DNA from: Armatimonadota bacterium
GTDB taxonomy: Bacteria; Armatimonadota; Fimbriimonadia; Fimbriimonadales; Fimbriimonadaceae
Assembly (NCBI GenBank): GCA_018268255.1
Contig: JAFDWX010000001.1
Span: 434,001 to 498,000 of the forward strand
DNA length: 64,000 bases
Direction: 5' to 3'
Part shown: in pieces, positions 1-7,503 of the stretch
Layout of the letters: each line of letters starts with the position of its first letter
Position numbering within the stretch: the stretch's first letter is position 1
The notes under the pieces: generated by a model
Told to the model about the DNA's origin: nothing
Databases searched by the model: none
Seen by the model: the letters and a program-made list of their open reading frames with translations, nothing else
Program-made: the position numbers and the translations under genes

Positions 1-2
1 TG

Positions 3-104
3 GATCCTCGCAAAGCTCGGTATGTCCGCTTCACGACTCTGACGGAAACTCAGGGCCGTGACTATGCTAGCATCGCGGAACTGCAGTTCTTCAGTTCGCC
101 CTAG
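3..104 (+). CDS. C-terminal end of a discoidin (F5/8 type C) domain protein, partial
   Basis: Frame 3 is open from the window edge to a TAG at 102-104, giving 33 residues. The segment carries ARYVRF, then a short variable stretch, then IAELQFF, which is the usual last-strand pattern of F5/8 type C (discoidin) carbohydrate-binding domains. The protein then ends. The rest of the gene lies outside the window, so its overall function cannot be judged; such domains usually sit at the end of secreted glycoside hydrolases or surface proteins. Confidence 0.6.
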   Translation, partial: DPRKARYVRFTTLTETQGRDYASIAELQFFSSP

Positions 105-128
105 TCCGAGTCACTCGGATGGGATTGG

Positions 129-170
129 CGCATCCGCTTCATTTCAAGCAGAAAACTTGAGGCGGATGCG
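129..170. terminator. Two-part hairpin, possible terminator
   Basis: A perfect 9-bp inverted repeat (129-137 with 162-170) encloses a second 5-bp pairing (144-148 with 156-160), so the whole stretch can fold into one long hairpin. It lies between the convergent ends of the discoidin gene and the minus-strand gene at 224. No T tract follows on either strand, so termination is plausible but not shown. Confidence 0.4.
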
Positions 171-223
171 TCCGGCGTGGAACTGATCAGGAGTTCGAAT
201 AACGTTGATACCCGACCGTGGCA

Positions 224-1612
224 TTAGCGACCTTTGCCTCGTTTCTCTGCTCCACCTCGTGACGCAGGGACCGAGATATCGCGAGGCTGGGTCAATGAGA
301 TGTCGCTGAGATAGTCTTTTCGATAGATCATTCGCCGGATAACCTCTTGCTCATACGCAGCGAGCTCTGCAGGTGCGGCAAAGCCATACTGAGTCATCAT
401 TTCGGCCACAACCGTGCCCAAGGGTTGAATAGACCCAGTGTTGACTTTTCGGTCCATCAAGGTCGCCATTCCTGCTTCTGAGCGCACGACTTCGTACACT
501 TTGAAGCTCAGGCTCTTCCCGTTGACCTGGATCTTAACGTCGTCAGTGCCAGGGTAGAAATCCTCGCGAGCTGACTGGATTTGAGCGATCTTGAAGTCCT
601 CGCTAAGGGTGCCTGCACGCTGAAAAATGGCGATCATTCTCTTATCCGAAATGATCAGAGAGTTAGCCTCGGGTCCCACGGCCTGCTCCCCAGTCGTCAG
701 ATTCACTGCAACCAATTCGCTCTTCTGGTTGACATCGATTCCGTACTTCCGAAAATCACGCTCGAATGCGGGAGGATTGGATCGGCGATAACGGAGCATC
801 AATCTTCCCAAGGAGCCCGCACCTTCGCTCAACGATGCAAACTGGATAAGACCGACGCTGACGTAACCTGTGTCGTAGGTGTTCACGGATTCAAAACCGC
901 CTTCGAGCATTGAAACGGACTTCATGACTCGCATCACGGACTGGTTGACGTTGGCCTTTTCAAACAAATCCGTCAGCTGTTCTTCAGGCAGTCCTTTCAC
1001 TTCTTTGCCGAACGATTGAACTCCTTCAGCAAATCGGTAGTACGCGTACTTGGGACGCATTTTGGTGTTGTCTTGATACTTGACCTCGAAGCCATCATCA
1101 AATCGAACTCGATGCTGCCTCGGGGCAACCACGGAAGCAAACTCGGGAGGTGCGCCGGCGAGTGCGATCAGGGAATCTGGTGCTGGACCGGGATCGTTGG
1201 CAGACGGAAAATCCTTGGCGGATAGGCCTGGTTTGCCTAATTCTTGACGGTTCAAGGCGGTGGCTTTGAGCCAAGCCTGATATCGATCAAAAGCGACCTT
1301 TTGATCGATCCAATCGTTCCATTCCTTCGCTCGCGGATCACCAGCATTGAGATCAACATTGGGATTCACCTTTTTGAATCCCCGAGCCCTGTAGTAGGCC
1401 CAAATCCACTTTGATCCTTCGGGCGTCAGCCGGACTTGATATTTGCCGACTTCCTTCATATTATCGGGATCGCACATCTCGTACTGGCATCTGCCGCTCC
1501 AAAGGTGGCGGATTTTCCCAACCTCTTCAGCCGTAAATGTTTGCGCTCGAGCCATACCCAATAAGGCGGTGCCGCAAAGAAATGTCCAATTCAATCGAAC
1601 CAAAAAATGCAT
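224..1612 (-). CDS. Secreted protein of unknown function with a lysozyme-like segment
   Basis: 462 residues. The N-terminus is a classical signal peptide (charged start, hydrophobic core, ARA cleavage site near residue 23). No full-length family is recognised. Residues about 225-275 contain LEGGFESVNTYDTG and VSVGLIQF, which resemble the region around the catalytic Glu of lysozyme-fold proteins (an E, then NTYD, then a G..Q strand); the candidate acid is E237 or E241. A role in wall turnover is therefore a guess. The gene is downstream of the TenA-like gene in the same direction, with a strong hairpin laid over its start codon. The start is fixed by the signal peptide: the next Met is residue 20, inside the signal. 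Confidence 0.55.
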   Translation of the reverse strand: MHFLVRLNWTFLCGTALLGMARAQTFTAEEVGKIRHLWSGRCQYEMCDPDNMKEVGKYQVRLTPEGSKWIWAYYRARGFKKVNPNVDLNAGDPRAKEWNDWIDQKVAFDRYQAWLKATALNRQELGKPGLSAKDFPSANDPGPAPDSLIALAGAPPEFASVVAPRQHRVRFDDGFEVKYQDNTKMRPKYAYYRFAEGVQSFGKEVKGLPEEQLTDLFEKANVNQSVMRVMKSVSMLEGGFESVNTYDTGYVSVGLIQFASLSEGAGSLGRLMLRYRRSNPPAFERDFRKYGIDVNQKSELVAVNLTTGEQAVGPEANSLIISDKRMIAIFQRAGTLSEDFKIAQIQSAREDFYPGTDDVKIQVNGKSLSFKVYEVVRSEAGMATLMDRKVNTGSIQPLGTVVAEMMTQYGFAAPAELAAYEQEVIRRMIYRKDYLSDISLTQPRDISVPASRGGAEKRGKGR

Positions 1613-1646
1613 GATCGTCCCTACTGACTATTGTAGGGACGATCAT
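1602..1646 (-). terminator. Intrinsic-terminator-like hairpin overlapping a start codon
   Basis: A perfect 13-bp inverted repeat (1611-1623 with 1634-1646, 10-nt loop) is followed on the minus strand by GCA and six T residues (1602-1607). This is the form of a Rho-independent terminator for the TenA-like gene. The 3' edge of the stem includes the AT of the ATG (1610-1612) of the next gene, and the T run encodes its codons 3-4. The loop region also contains a TACAAT (-10-like) on the minus strand, so the palindrome could be an operator instead. Confidence 0.6.
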
Positions 1647-1677
1647 AGCAAAAACGCTTAGTGTTTAGGCACAAATC

Positions 1678-2277
1678 CTAAGCATTTGCGTAGTAAATTC
1701 CGTCCAGAGCGGCCCACATTGCGCTGCAAACCACAGTGCAGGCACTCTTTGCTCGCTCAAACTCCTCATCGGTGAAGGTCTGCACTGTTTTACGCAAATC
1801 CTCGACCTCATTGAAATCGCTGGCGTGCACAACAAAATACTCCTTGCCTTTCTCGCTGAAGTTGTAGTGTTCATTCAGACCATCAAGCTTGCTCTGGCTG
1901 GTATTGGGCTGCTGGGCCTCAAAGGAGTAAAGCGCACCCAATGCCTCGGCCTTGGTGCTGAACATGGTGCTCGCAGAATGGGCAAGGACAGCAGTTTGTG
2001 GCTTTCCAGAGGATGTTGGGTTGCCAAGTTCTTCCTTGAATTGGCCCCACAGAACAACATGCTCTCGCTCTTCTTGAGCGTAATGGCCGAACCCCAACGT
2101 TTCCCAACCCTGGTCGATGGTTGCGATGAACTTCCCGTACTCCGCAGCGTAGTCCTTGAGCTTTTCTTCGGGCAAGGTGCCCATTCTCCATGCTTGATAG
2201 AACGGATGTTTGTTCAAGTCATAGGTATCAACGATAGCGTCCAGTTGGCTTACTCGATCGGTCATTACAGCGCTCAT
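1678..2277 (-). CDS. TenA/CADD-like haem-oxygenase-fold protein
   Basis: 199 residues from the ATG at 2277; a TTG at 2316 would add 13 unlikely residues. The opening after the start, with DLNKHPFYQAW followed by an all-helical sequence, matches the TenA/THI-4/PqqC superfamily and especially the CADD-like branch, whose characterised members are metal-dependent oxygenases making p-aminobenzoate for folate. Candidate metal ligands are E69/E70/E72, H73, E120 and a late H151-x2-D154 cluster. The late cluster is spaced differently from the H-x3-D-x2-H of CADD, so activity is uncertain. It follows lpxB in the same direction with a gap of about 50 bp. Confidence 0.6.
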   Translation of the reverse strand: MSAVMTDRVSQLDAIVDTYDLNKHPFYQAWRMGTLPEEKLKDYAAEYGKFIATIDQGWETLGFGHYAQEEREHVVLWGQFKEELGNPTSSGKPQTAVLAHSASTMFSTKAEALGALYSFEAQQPNTSQSKLDGLNEHYNFSEKGKEYFVVHASDFNEVEDLRKTVQTFTDEEFERAKSACTVVCSAMWAALDGIYYANA

Positions 2278-2328
2278 GGTCTCGTGATAGTAGACTATTT
2301 TGTAAGCATTCTTCAATCGGGGTGCCGG

Positions 2329-3405
2329 CTAGGTGGAACTGAGCATCTGGACGGCTATAGCGGCTGACCTTGAAATTCCTTCGGCGGGGCCCAAAAGCCC
2401 CCGGAGTTCCGCGAATCCCTCAAGCTGAGCAGTCCGAGCTGCTCCACCACCCAGAATGGACTCAAGCTCCGTTCGAATTCTCTGAGGCGAGGCATCATGC
2501 TGGAGAAGCTCGGGAAGCAGAGGCCGTCCCAAGATGATATTCGGAAGGCTGATGTAATCGAACTTGGGTTTCCGAATCTTGAATTCGAGCTCCATAACCT
2601 TGGAACCGCGGTAGACCACAACCGTGGGGCAATCGAGAATCGCAGCCTCAAGAGTGGCTGTGCCCGAGCAGACGATCGCTGCTTCGGAAGATCCAAGCAC
2701 ATCCTTAGCAAGTGCGAATCGGTGGTTGACCGTCGGTGGAATTGAAAGTGCTCCTGGATCTAGGGTTGCGGCGACCCCAAATGCTAGAGTTCGACCCATG
2801 TCGGAGACCGCTTCCAATATTGAAGGCAAGTTGTGCTCGACTTCGTGGATCCTGCTGCCTGGAAGAACCGCAATGTCGCCCGTTCGCGATGGCAACTTGG
2901 AGTTGGCGAGCATCTCCACAAGCGGGTGCCCAAACCAATAGCAGTTGGCCCCCATTCCGTTGAGGATTTCGGCAGACCAAGGGAATTGCGTGATGATGGC
3001 GTCGGTTACGGCGGGGAGATCGGAGCCTTGTTTGGTTTTCCGCCAACTTCCGGGCGGAGCAAAGTACAGGACTTTCCATCCGAACTTCTTGGCCGTTCGG
3101 GCGAACCCGATGTTTGCGTAGCCAAAGTCGATGGGGATGAACAGTCCGGGCGGACCTGTCTCAAGCGCTTTAACCAGGGGCCGAGTGTCTCTATATACCC
3201 GTGGAGCAACCTTCAAGGATTCGATGATTCCGATGGCGCCCCATCGAGAAGAATCAGCCAGGAGGCGGACTCCGGTTTGCCTTAAAAGCGGCCCGCCGAT
3301 ACCAGCCATCTCGACACTCTTTGAAGAAGCCGATTGGATGGCTGAAGCGAGCGCGGCTGCGTAGGCGTCGCCCGAAGCTTCACCCGCGCAGAACAGGATC
3401 CTCAT
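2329..3405 (-). CDS. lpxB: Lipid-A-disaccharide synthase
   Basis: 358 residues, close to the family length. Joins UDP-2,3-diacylglucosamine and lipid X to form the lipid A disaccharide on the cytoplasmic face of the inner membrane. The sequence shows the GT19 signatures: AGEASGD near residue 8, GHPLVE in the middle, LPGSR with a following HEVE, and the late SGTATLEAA motif that binds the UDP group. The gene starts inside the last codons of lpxA (ATGA overlap), so the two are translationally coupled. Its presence argues for a lipopolysaccharide outer membrane. Confidence 0.93.
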   Translation of the reverse strand: MRILFCAGEASGDAYAAALASAIQSASSKSVEMAGIGGPLLRQTGVRLLADSSRWGAIGIIESLKVAPRVYRDTRPLVKALETGPPGLFIPIDFGYANIGFARTAKKFGWKVLYFAPPGSWRKTKQGSDLPAVTDAIITQFPWSAEILNGMGANCYWFGHPLVEMLANSKLPSRTGDIAVLPGSRIHEVEHNLPSILEAVSDMGRTLAFGVAATLDPGALSIPPTVNHRFALAKDVLGSSEAAIVCSGTATLEAAILDCPTVVVYRGSKVMELEFKIRKPKFDYISLPNIILGRPLLPELLQHDASPQRIRTELESILGGGAARTAQLEGFAELRGLLGPAEGISRSAAIAVQMLSST

Positions 3406-4190
3406 GGCTGGTCGCCGCGACCGTTCTTTCCTCGATAGAGGCGCTCCAAGAACTCAATCATCTCCTCGACCTCCGGCGTGGGGCGAACTTCTCGGCGAAC
3501 GATCTCGATGGCATGACGCAATCCGAGCTGAGATTTGAACAGAAGCTTGCAGGCCTTGTGGAGGGCAAGTCTTGCTTCCTGCGTCACGCCAATCCGGCGC
3601 AAACCCACCGCATTGATGTCGTGGACGGCTTGTTCCATTCCTTCCACCAGCGTGTAGGGTGGGACGTCTCGCACGATTCGACTCATGCCACCCACCATGG
3701 CGACCTTCCCGACTCGAACGAACTGATGGATCCCCGTCATTCCACCGATCGTCACCATGTTCTCCACGGTCACGTGTCCGGAAACCCCGACGTTATTCGC
3801 CATCGTGATCTCATCCCAAAGCGTGCAGTTGTGGCCAATGTGGACAAACGCCATGAGATAGCACCGGTTTCCGATCACCGTTGTGTTGCCTTCTCCAGTC
3901 GCACGGTGGATCGTGACGTACTCCCGAATGCGGTTGTCGTCGCCAATCCGAAGGTACGTGGGTTCCCCTTTGTACTTGCGGTCCTGAGGATCGCCACCAA
4001 TCACCGACCCTTGAGCGAAGGTGTTATTGCGGCCAATTGCAGTGCCGCCATAAACCGTTACATTAGACTCGAGGCGGCAACCGGCACCAATAATCGCGCC
4101 CGACATAATATGGCAAAACGGGCCCACGAAGACGTCTTCAGCTAGCTCTGCCCCGGATTCGACTACCGCGGAGGGATGGATTTCAGCCAA
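3402..4190 (-). CDS. lpxA: UDP-N-acetylglucosamine acyltransferase
   Basis: 262 residues. Transfers a 3-hydroxyacyl chain from acyl carrier protein to UDP-GlcNAc, the first step of lipid A synthesis. The first 190 residues are a left-handed beta-helix of hexapeptide repeats beginning IHPSAVVESGAEL. The catalytic-His region is AFVHIGHNC, followed by ANNVGVSGHV, and the C-terminal helical domain is complete. It starts 2 bp after fabZ stops and overlaps lpxB by 4 bp, the classic fabZ-lpxA-lpxB order. Confidence 0.95.
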   Translation of the reverse strand: MAEIHPSAVVESGAELAEDVFVGPFCHIMSGAIIGAGCRLESNVTVYGGTAIGRNNTFAQGSVIGGDPQDRKYKGEPTYLRIGDDNRIREYVTIHRATGEGNTTVIGNRCYLMAFVHIGHNCTLWDEITMANNVGVSGHVTVENMVTIGGMTGIHQFVRVGKVAMVGGMSRIVRDVPPYTLVEGMEQAVHDINAVGLRRIGVTQEARLALHKACKLLFKSQLGLRHAIEIVRREVRPTPEVEEMIEFLERLYRGKNGRGDQP

Positions 4191-4192
4191 TT

Positions 4193-4627
4193 CTATGCAC
4201 TCTTCATTCGGCTAAGCTTGAAGGTAAGTTCCATGCTCGCCGCGACTTCTCCTTCTACTGTCGCTGTGCCCTTGATCTTTCCGACGCTGTTCTTGATCCA
4301 AAGTAACTCGACTTCCGTTCTCATCTGATCGCCAGGCACCACAGGTCGCCGAAATTTGGCTTCGGAGATGGCTCCGATTACCGGGACCAGACCCTCATAT
4401 TGCGGATCGGTCAGGAGGATCACCGCTCCTGCCTGTGCGATGGCTTCGATGATGAGAACTCCGGGCATGATGGGGCTACCGGGGTAATGACCTTGGAAGA
4501 ACGCTTCGTTGATGGTGACGTTCTTGAGGCCGACGCAACGTTCATTGGGTACGACCTCCACGATTCGGTCCACCAGCAGCATCGGATATCGATGCGGGAG
4601 GTACTTCATGATTTCGGTGATGTTCAT
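4193..4627 (-). CDS. fabZ: 3-hydroxyacyl-ACP dehydratase
   Basis: 144 residues from the ATG at 4627, preceded by a GAGAAGCGAG purine stretch; a TTG 15 bp upstream is less likely. Dehydrates 3-hydroxyacyl-ACP in fatty acid elongation and competes with LpxA for the same substrate. Shows [12 protein letters not shown] at the start, the catalytic His in FFQGHYPG and the catalytic Glu in [10 protein letters not shown]. Located directly before lpxA, as in most diderms. Confidence 0.95.
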   Translation of the reverse strand: MNITEIMKYLPHRYPMLLVDRIVEVVPNERCVGLKNVTINEAFFQGHYPGSPIMPGVLIIEAIAQAGAVILLTDPQYEGLVPVIGAISEAKFRRPVVPGDQMRTEVELLWIKNSVGKIKGTATVEGEVAASMELTFKLSRMKSA

Positions 4628-4678
4628 CGGCTCGCTTCTCAATGTGGGGGAGAGAGTACCCCGCGAATTTCGAGCCCC

Positions 4679-5827
4679 TTACAGCCTGCCCATCGGATTG
4701 ACGGGCGTACCGTTCTTGCGTACCTCAAAGTGAAGGTGTGGTCCGGTAGAAAGACCAGTAGACCCAACTGCTGCGATAAGCTGGCCCGCGCTCACCTGCT
4801 GACCCGATCGAACGTAAAGGCGGGAGCAGTGCCCGTACAGGGTGGATAGTCCTCCCCCGTGGGAGATGATGACGGCATTGCCGTAACCGCCCGTGTAGCC
4901 AACGGAAATCACCGTGCCTGAAGCCGCTGCTCGAATGGGCGTTCCGGTTGAGGCGCCAAAGTCGATCCCTGTGTGCATTTTCCTGCGGTGAAGGATCGGG
5001 TGATACCGAGATCCGAACCCACTTGTGATCGAACCGTTCACGGGGCGGACGAATCGGCCGTTGAACGGAATGCCGCCTTGAAGCTGTTGTTGAAACCTTC
5101 GAATTTGATTGGCGATACGATTACTCTCGTTGTCGAGTTCTTCGTACGCCGCTACCAACTGACTCTGCTGACTGCGGAGTTTACGCAGCACGGCCTCTTT
5201 CGCTTCTTTGGCATCTTTGAGCTCGTCGGCGCGCGCTTGCTTTGTGGAAAGGAGGTCCCGCACTTCTTGGACAACTTGATCCTGTTTGGTCTTGCGCAGC
5301 TTCACCCTGTACCGCAATCGTGTCAACCGGGCGAACAGGTCTCGGTCGCGTTCGGCGATCCGCTCCATGACCAGCTTGCGCGCGGCTAGTTCATTCAGGT
5401 CTTGGGAAGCGAGGAGCGCGATGACTGTGTCTTCTTCCCCCGATTTGTACATCTCGCGAATACGTCCGGAAGCAGCCGTCTTGGTCGAGGCCATCTCACC
5501 CTCTGCCTTTCCCAGTTCCACCGCAATCTGGGCTTGTTCTTTCTTCTTCTCGGTCAGCAGTTTTTCGCCTCGTTCGACTTCCATCATCGCTGCGTCGAAA
5601 CGGTTATCTGCTGCCTGGACCTGCGCGTAGATCGCGCTGACCTCCACCTTTTTGGCCCGAATCTTGGTATTGAGAGCGACCTTTTGGTTATGGACTCCTC
5701 CCAAGCGTGACTTGAGCGCGGTGATCTTCTGCTTGGTCTTCGACTGAGTGATCCCCACCATGGGGATCGCTGCAAGCACAATGGCTGCCAGCGCTGTCGC
5801 TCGGATCCAATTCAGTTGGGGTTTCAT
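4679..5827 (-). CDS. EnvC-like murein hydrolase (M23 peptidase) partner of FtsEX
   Basis: 382 residues from the ATG at 5827, which has AAGGAT upstream and begins a signal peptide ending near residue 28. Residues about 30-255 are a long coiled coil and 275-380 an M23 (LytM) domain. All zinc and catalytic residues are present: H285 and D289 in HTGID, H333 in YGHCS, and H364/H366 in HLHFE. The gene overlaps ftsX by 4 bp. In E. coli (EnvC), streptococci (PcsB) and Bacillus (CwlO) FtsEX controls a coiled-coil wall hydrolase or activator; this protein should fill that role and, unlike EnvC, could cut peptidoglycan itself. Confidence 0.85.
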   Translation of the reverse strand: MKPQLNWIRATALAAIVLAAIPMVGITQSKTKQKITALKSRLGGVHNQKVALNTKIRAKKVEVSAIYAQVQAADNRFDAAMMEVERGEKLLTEKKKEQAQIAVELGKAEGEMASTKTAASGRIREMYKSGEEDTVIALLASQDLNELAARKLVMERIAERDRDLFARLTRLRYRVKLRKTKQDQVVQEVRDLLSTKQARADELKDAKEAKEAVLRKLRSQQSQLVAAYEELDNESNRIANQIRRFQQQLQGGIPFNGRFVRPVNGSITSGFGSRYHPILHRRKMHTGIDFGASTGTPIRAAASGTVISVGYTGGYGNAVIISHGGGLSTLYGHCSRLYVRSGQQVSAGQLIAAVGSTGLSTGPHLHFEVRKNGTPVNPMGRL

Positions 5828-6699
5828 ACTCGAATCCTTCCCGAATCCCTCATGGCTACGACGCTGCAAAGCACCCCGTAAGCCGCTCCAGCTGAAGCCA
5901 AAATCGTAGCCCAAGGCCAGAAGGGGAATGTTGACGTGCCCGCTTGAGCATTGAGATTGGCGATCATTCGATGAATGCCGTAGTGACACGCGAGAATCAA
6001 GATGCATGCGAAGAGCCCACCAATCGCGCCCTGCAAGAACCCTTCAATCACCATCGGCGCCACGACCGTCGCCCGCGAAGCTCCGACCAACTTCATAATT
6101 CTGATTTCCCTGCGCCGTGCCACGATGGTCATCCGAATCGCGTTGTAGATGAGGATTCCGCTGGTGCAGAGCATCATGCCTCCCAGAACGAGTCCGATGA
6201 TGTGCAGTGTTCGGAGGCTCTTGGTAACCAGCTCCCGCTGGTCATCCTGATATTTCACACCTTTTGGCTCGATTTCGGCGATCTCTTGAATCTGATTTCC
6301 CACTTCGGGCGCACGCTTTAAGTCGATCAGCGATATTCGAATTGCATCCGGGAGGGGATTGTCCAGTCCGACCACGATATTGGGAAATTTCTCCCTGAAT
6401 TCTTTCCAGGCTTGCTCCCTCGGTACCAATGTGGCATCTTTGACGCCTGGGACTCGCAGGACCTTTCTTCGAACAGCCTCCAGTTCGCTCTTGGGAACTT
6501 CCAGCTTAACAAAAGCACGCATTTGGACCTTCTCGCCCACCTGCTGCGCTGACTGGTTGATTTGAATCCACAGGAAGCTGAGACCGCCCAGAAGAAAGAG
6601 GGCGACGGTTGCCGTTGTCACTCCTGCGAAGGTCATCCACCGATTCCTTCGGAGAGACGTGTACGCTTCGGTGAGCAGGAAGCCAAGCCGATCAAGCAT
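5824..6699 (-). CDS. ftsX: Cell division ABC transporter permease-like protein
   Basis: 291 residues with the FtsX layout: one N-terminal membrane helix (about 20-45), a periplasmic domain of roughly 115 residues that would bind the M23 protein, then three C-terminal helices. The cytoplasmic loop contains the usual [14 protein letters not shown] motif. Together with FtsE it transmits ATP hydrolysis to activate wall hydrolysis at the septum. It overlaps ftsE by 8 bp and the M23 gene by 4 bp. Confidence 0.93.
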   Translation of the reverse strand: MLDRLGFLLTEAYTSLRRNRWMTFAGVTTATVALFLLGGLSFLWIQINQSAQQVGEKVQMRAFVKLEVPKSELEAVRRKVLRVPGVKDATLVPREQAWKEFREKFPNIVVGLDNPLPDAIRISLIDLKRAPEVGNQIQEIAEIEPKGVKYQDDQRELVTKSLRTLHIIGLVLGGMMLCTSGILIYNAIRMTIVARRREIRIMKLVGASRATVVAPMVIEGFLQGAIGGLFACILILACHYGIHRMIANLNAQAGTSTFPFWPWATILASAGAAYGVLCSVVAMRDSGRIRV

Positions 6700-7381
6700 T
6701 CGCGGCTAACTCCTTTTCAACACGGCCGTGATCAAATTTGATGATTCGGCTGGGGAACTTGTTGACCACCATCATGTCGTGCGTGGCGATCAGCACGGTG
6801 GTCCCAGCACGATTGAGATCGTGCAGGATTTGGGTGATTTCAAGACTCGTGATCGGGTCCAAATTCCCTGTTGGTTCGTCGGCGATGATCAGCGGGGGAT
6901 TATTGATGAGTGCGCGCGCAATGGCAATTCTTTGCTGCTCCCCGCCGCTGAGCTCGTTGGGAAATGCGTCTGCGCGTTGCATCAGGCCGACCTGTTCAAG
7001 GATTTCTGGGATTCGCCGCCGGACGTCACGCCTTCCGTGTCCAACCGCTCGCATTGCGTAGCCCACGTTTTCCCACACGGTCTTGTCGCTCAAAAGGGCG
7101 AAATCTTGGGGGATGATGCCGAGTGTCCGCCGGAGTGCAGGAATGTCGCGCTCGGGTAGCCGTGTGATGTCCTGTCCATCGAGCATGACCGTTCCGCCAG
7201 TTGCCTGAACCTCTGCCGTAAGAAGTTTGAGGGCTGTGCTCTTTCCCGCACCGGTTGATCCGCAAAAGTAGACGAACTCGCCGCGCCCGATTGTGAGGCT
7301 GAGTTCTTCCAGGCCAGTAACGAATTCGGTGTATTGAACTCGGACGTGACGGAATTCGATGAAGGAGGCACCCGTCGTCAT
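6692..7381 (-). CDS. ftsE: Cell division ATP-binding protein
   Basis: 229 residues from the ATG at 7381; an upstream in-frame extension lacks family similarity and crosses the divergent promoter region. Complete ABC ATPase: Walker A GSTGAGKST, Q-loop IPQDFALL, signature ELSGGEQQR, Walker B IIADEPTGNLD and the switch His in IATHDM. First gene of the envelope cluster that continues through ftsX, the M23 hydrolase, fabZ, lpxA and lpxB. Confidence 0.93.
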   Translation of the reverse strand: MTTGASFIEFRHVRVQYTEFVTGLEELSLTIGRGEFVYFCGSTGAGKSTALKLLTAEVQATGGTVMLDGQDITRLPERDIPALRRTLGIIPQDFALLSDKTVWENVGYAMRAVGHGRRDVRRRIPEILEQVGLMQRADAFPNELSGGEQQRIAIARALINNPPLIIADEPTGNLDPITSLEITQILHDLNRAGTTVLIATHDMMVVNKFPSRIIKFDHGRVEKELAANA

Positions 7382-7503
7382 TGAGAAAGCTGGTATGTCT
7401 ACGAATGAGGGTACCCGCCTCGTGCCCCCAACTGAAATCTGTCGGGGCGATGAGAATGGCTCAAACTTCGGATGGGCTCCCAAGTATTCTTGTATTTCAT
7501 CCC

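Noticed and set aside
3321-4145. 274-codon open frame on the plus strand
   Set aside because: Antisense to lpxA; sequence is unrelated to any family and has a His/Arg-rich shadow composition.
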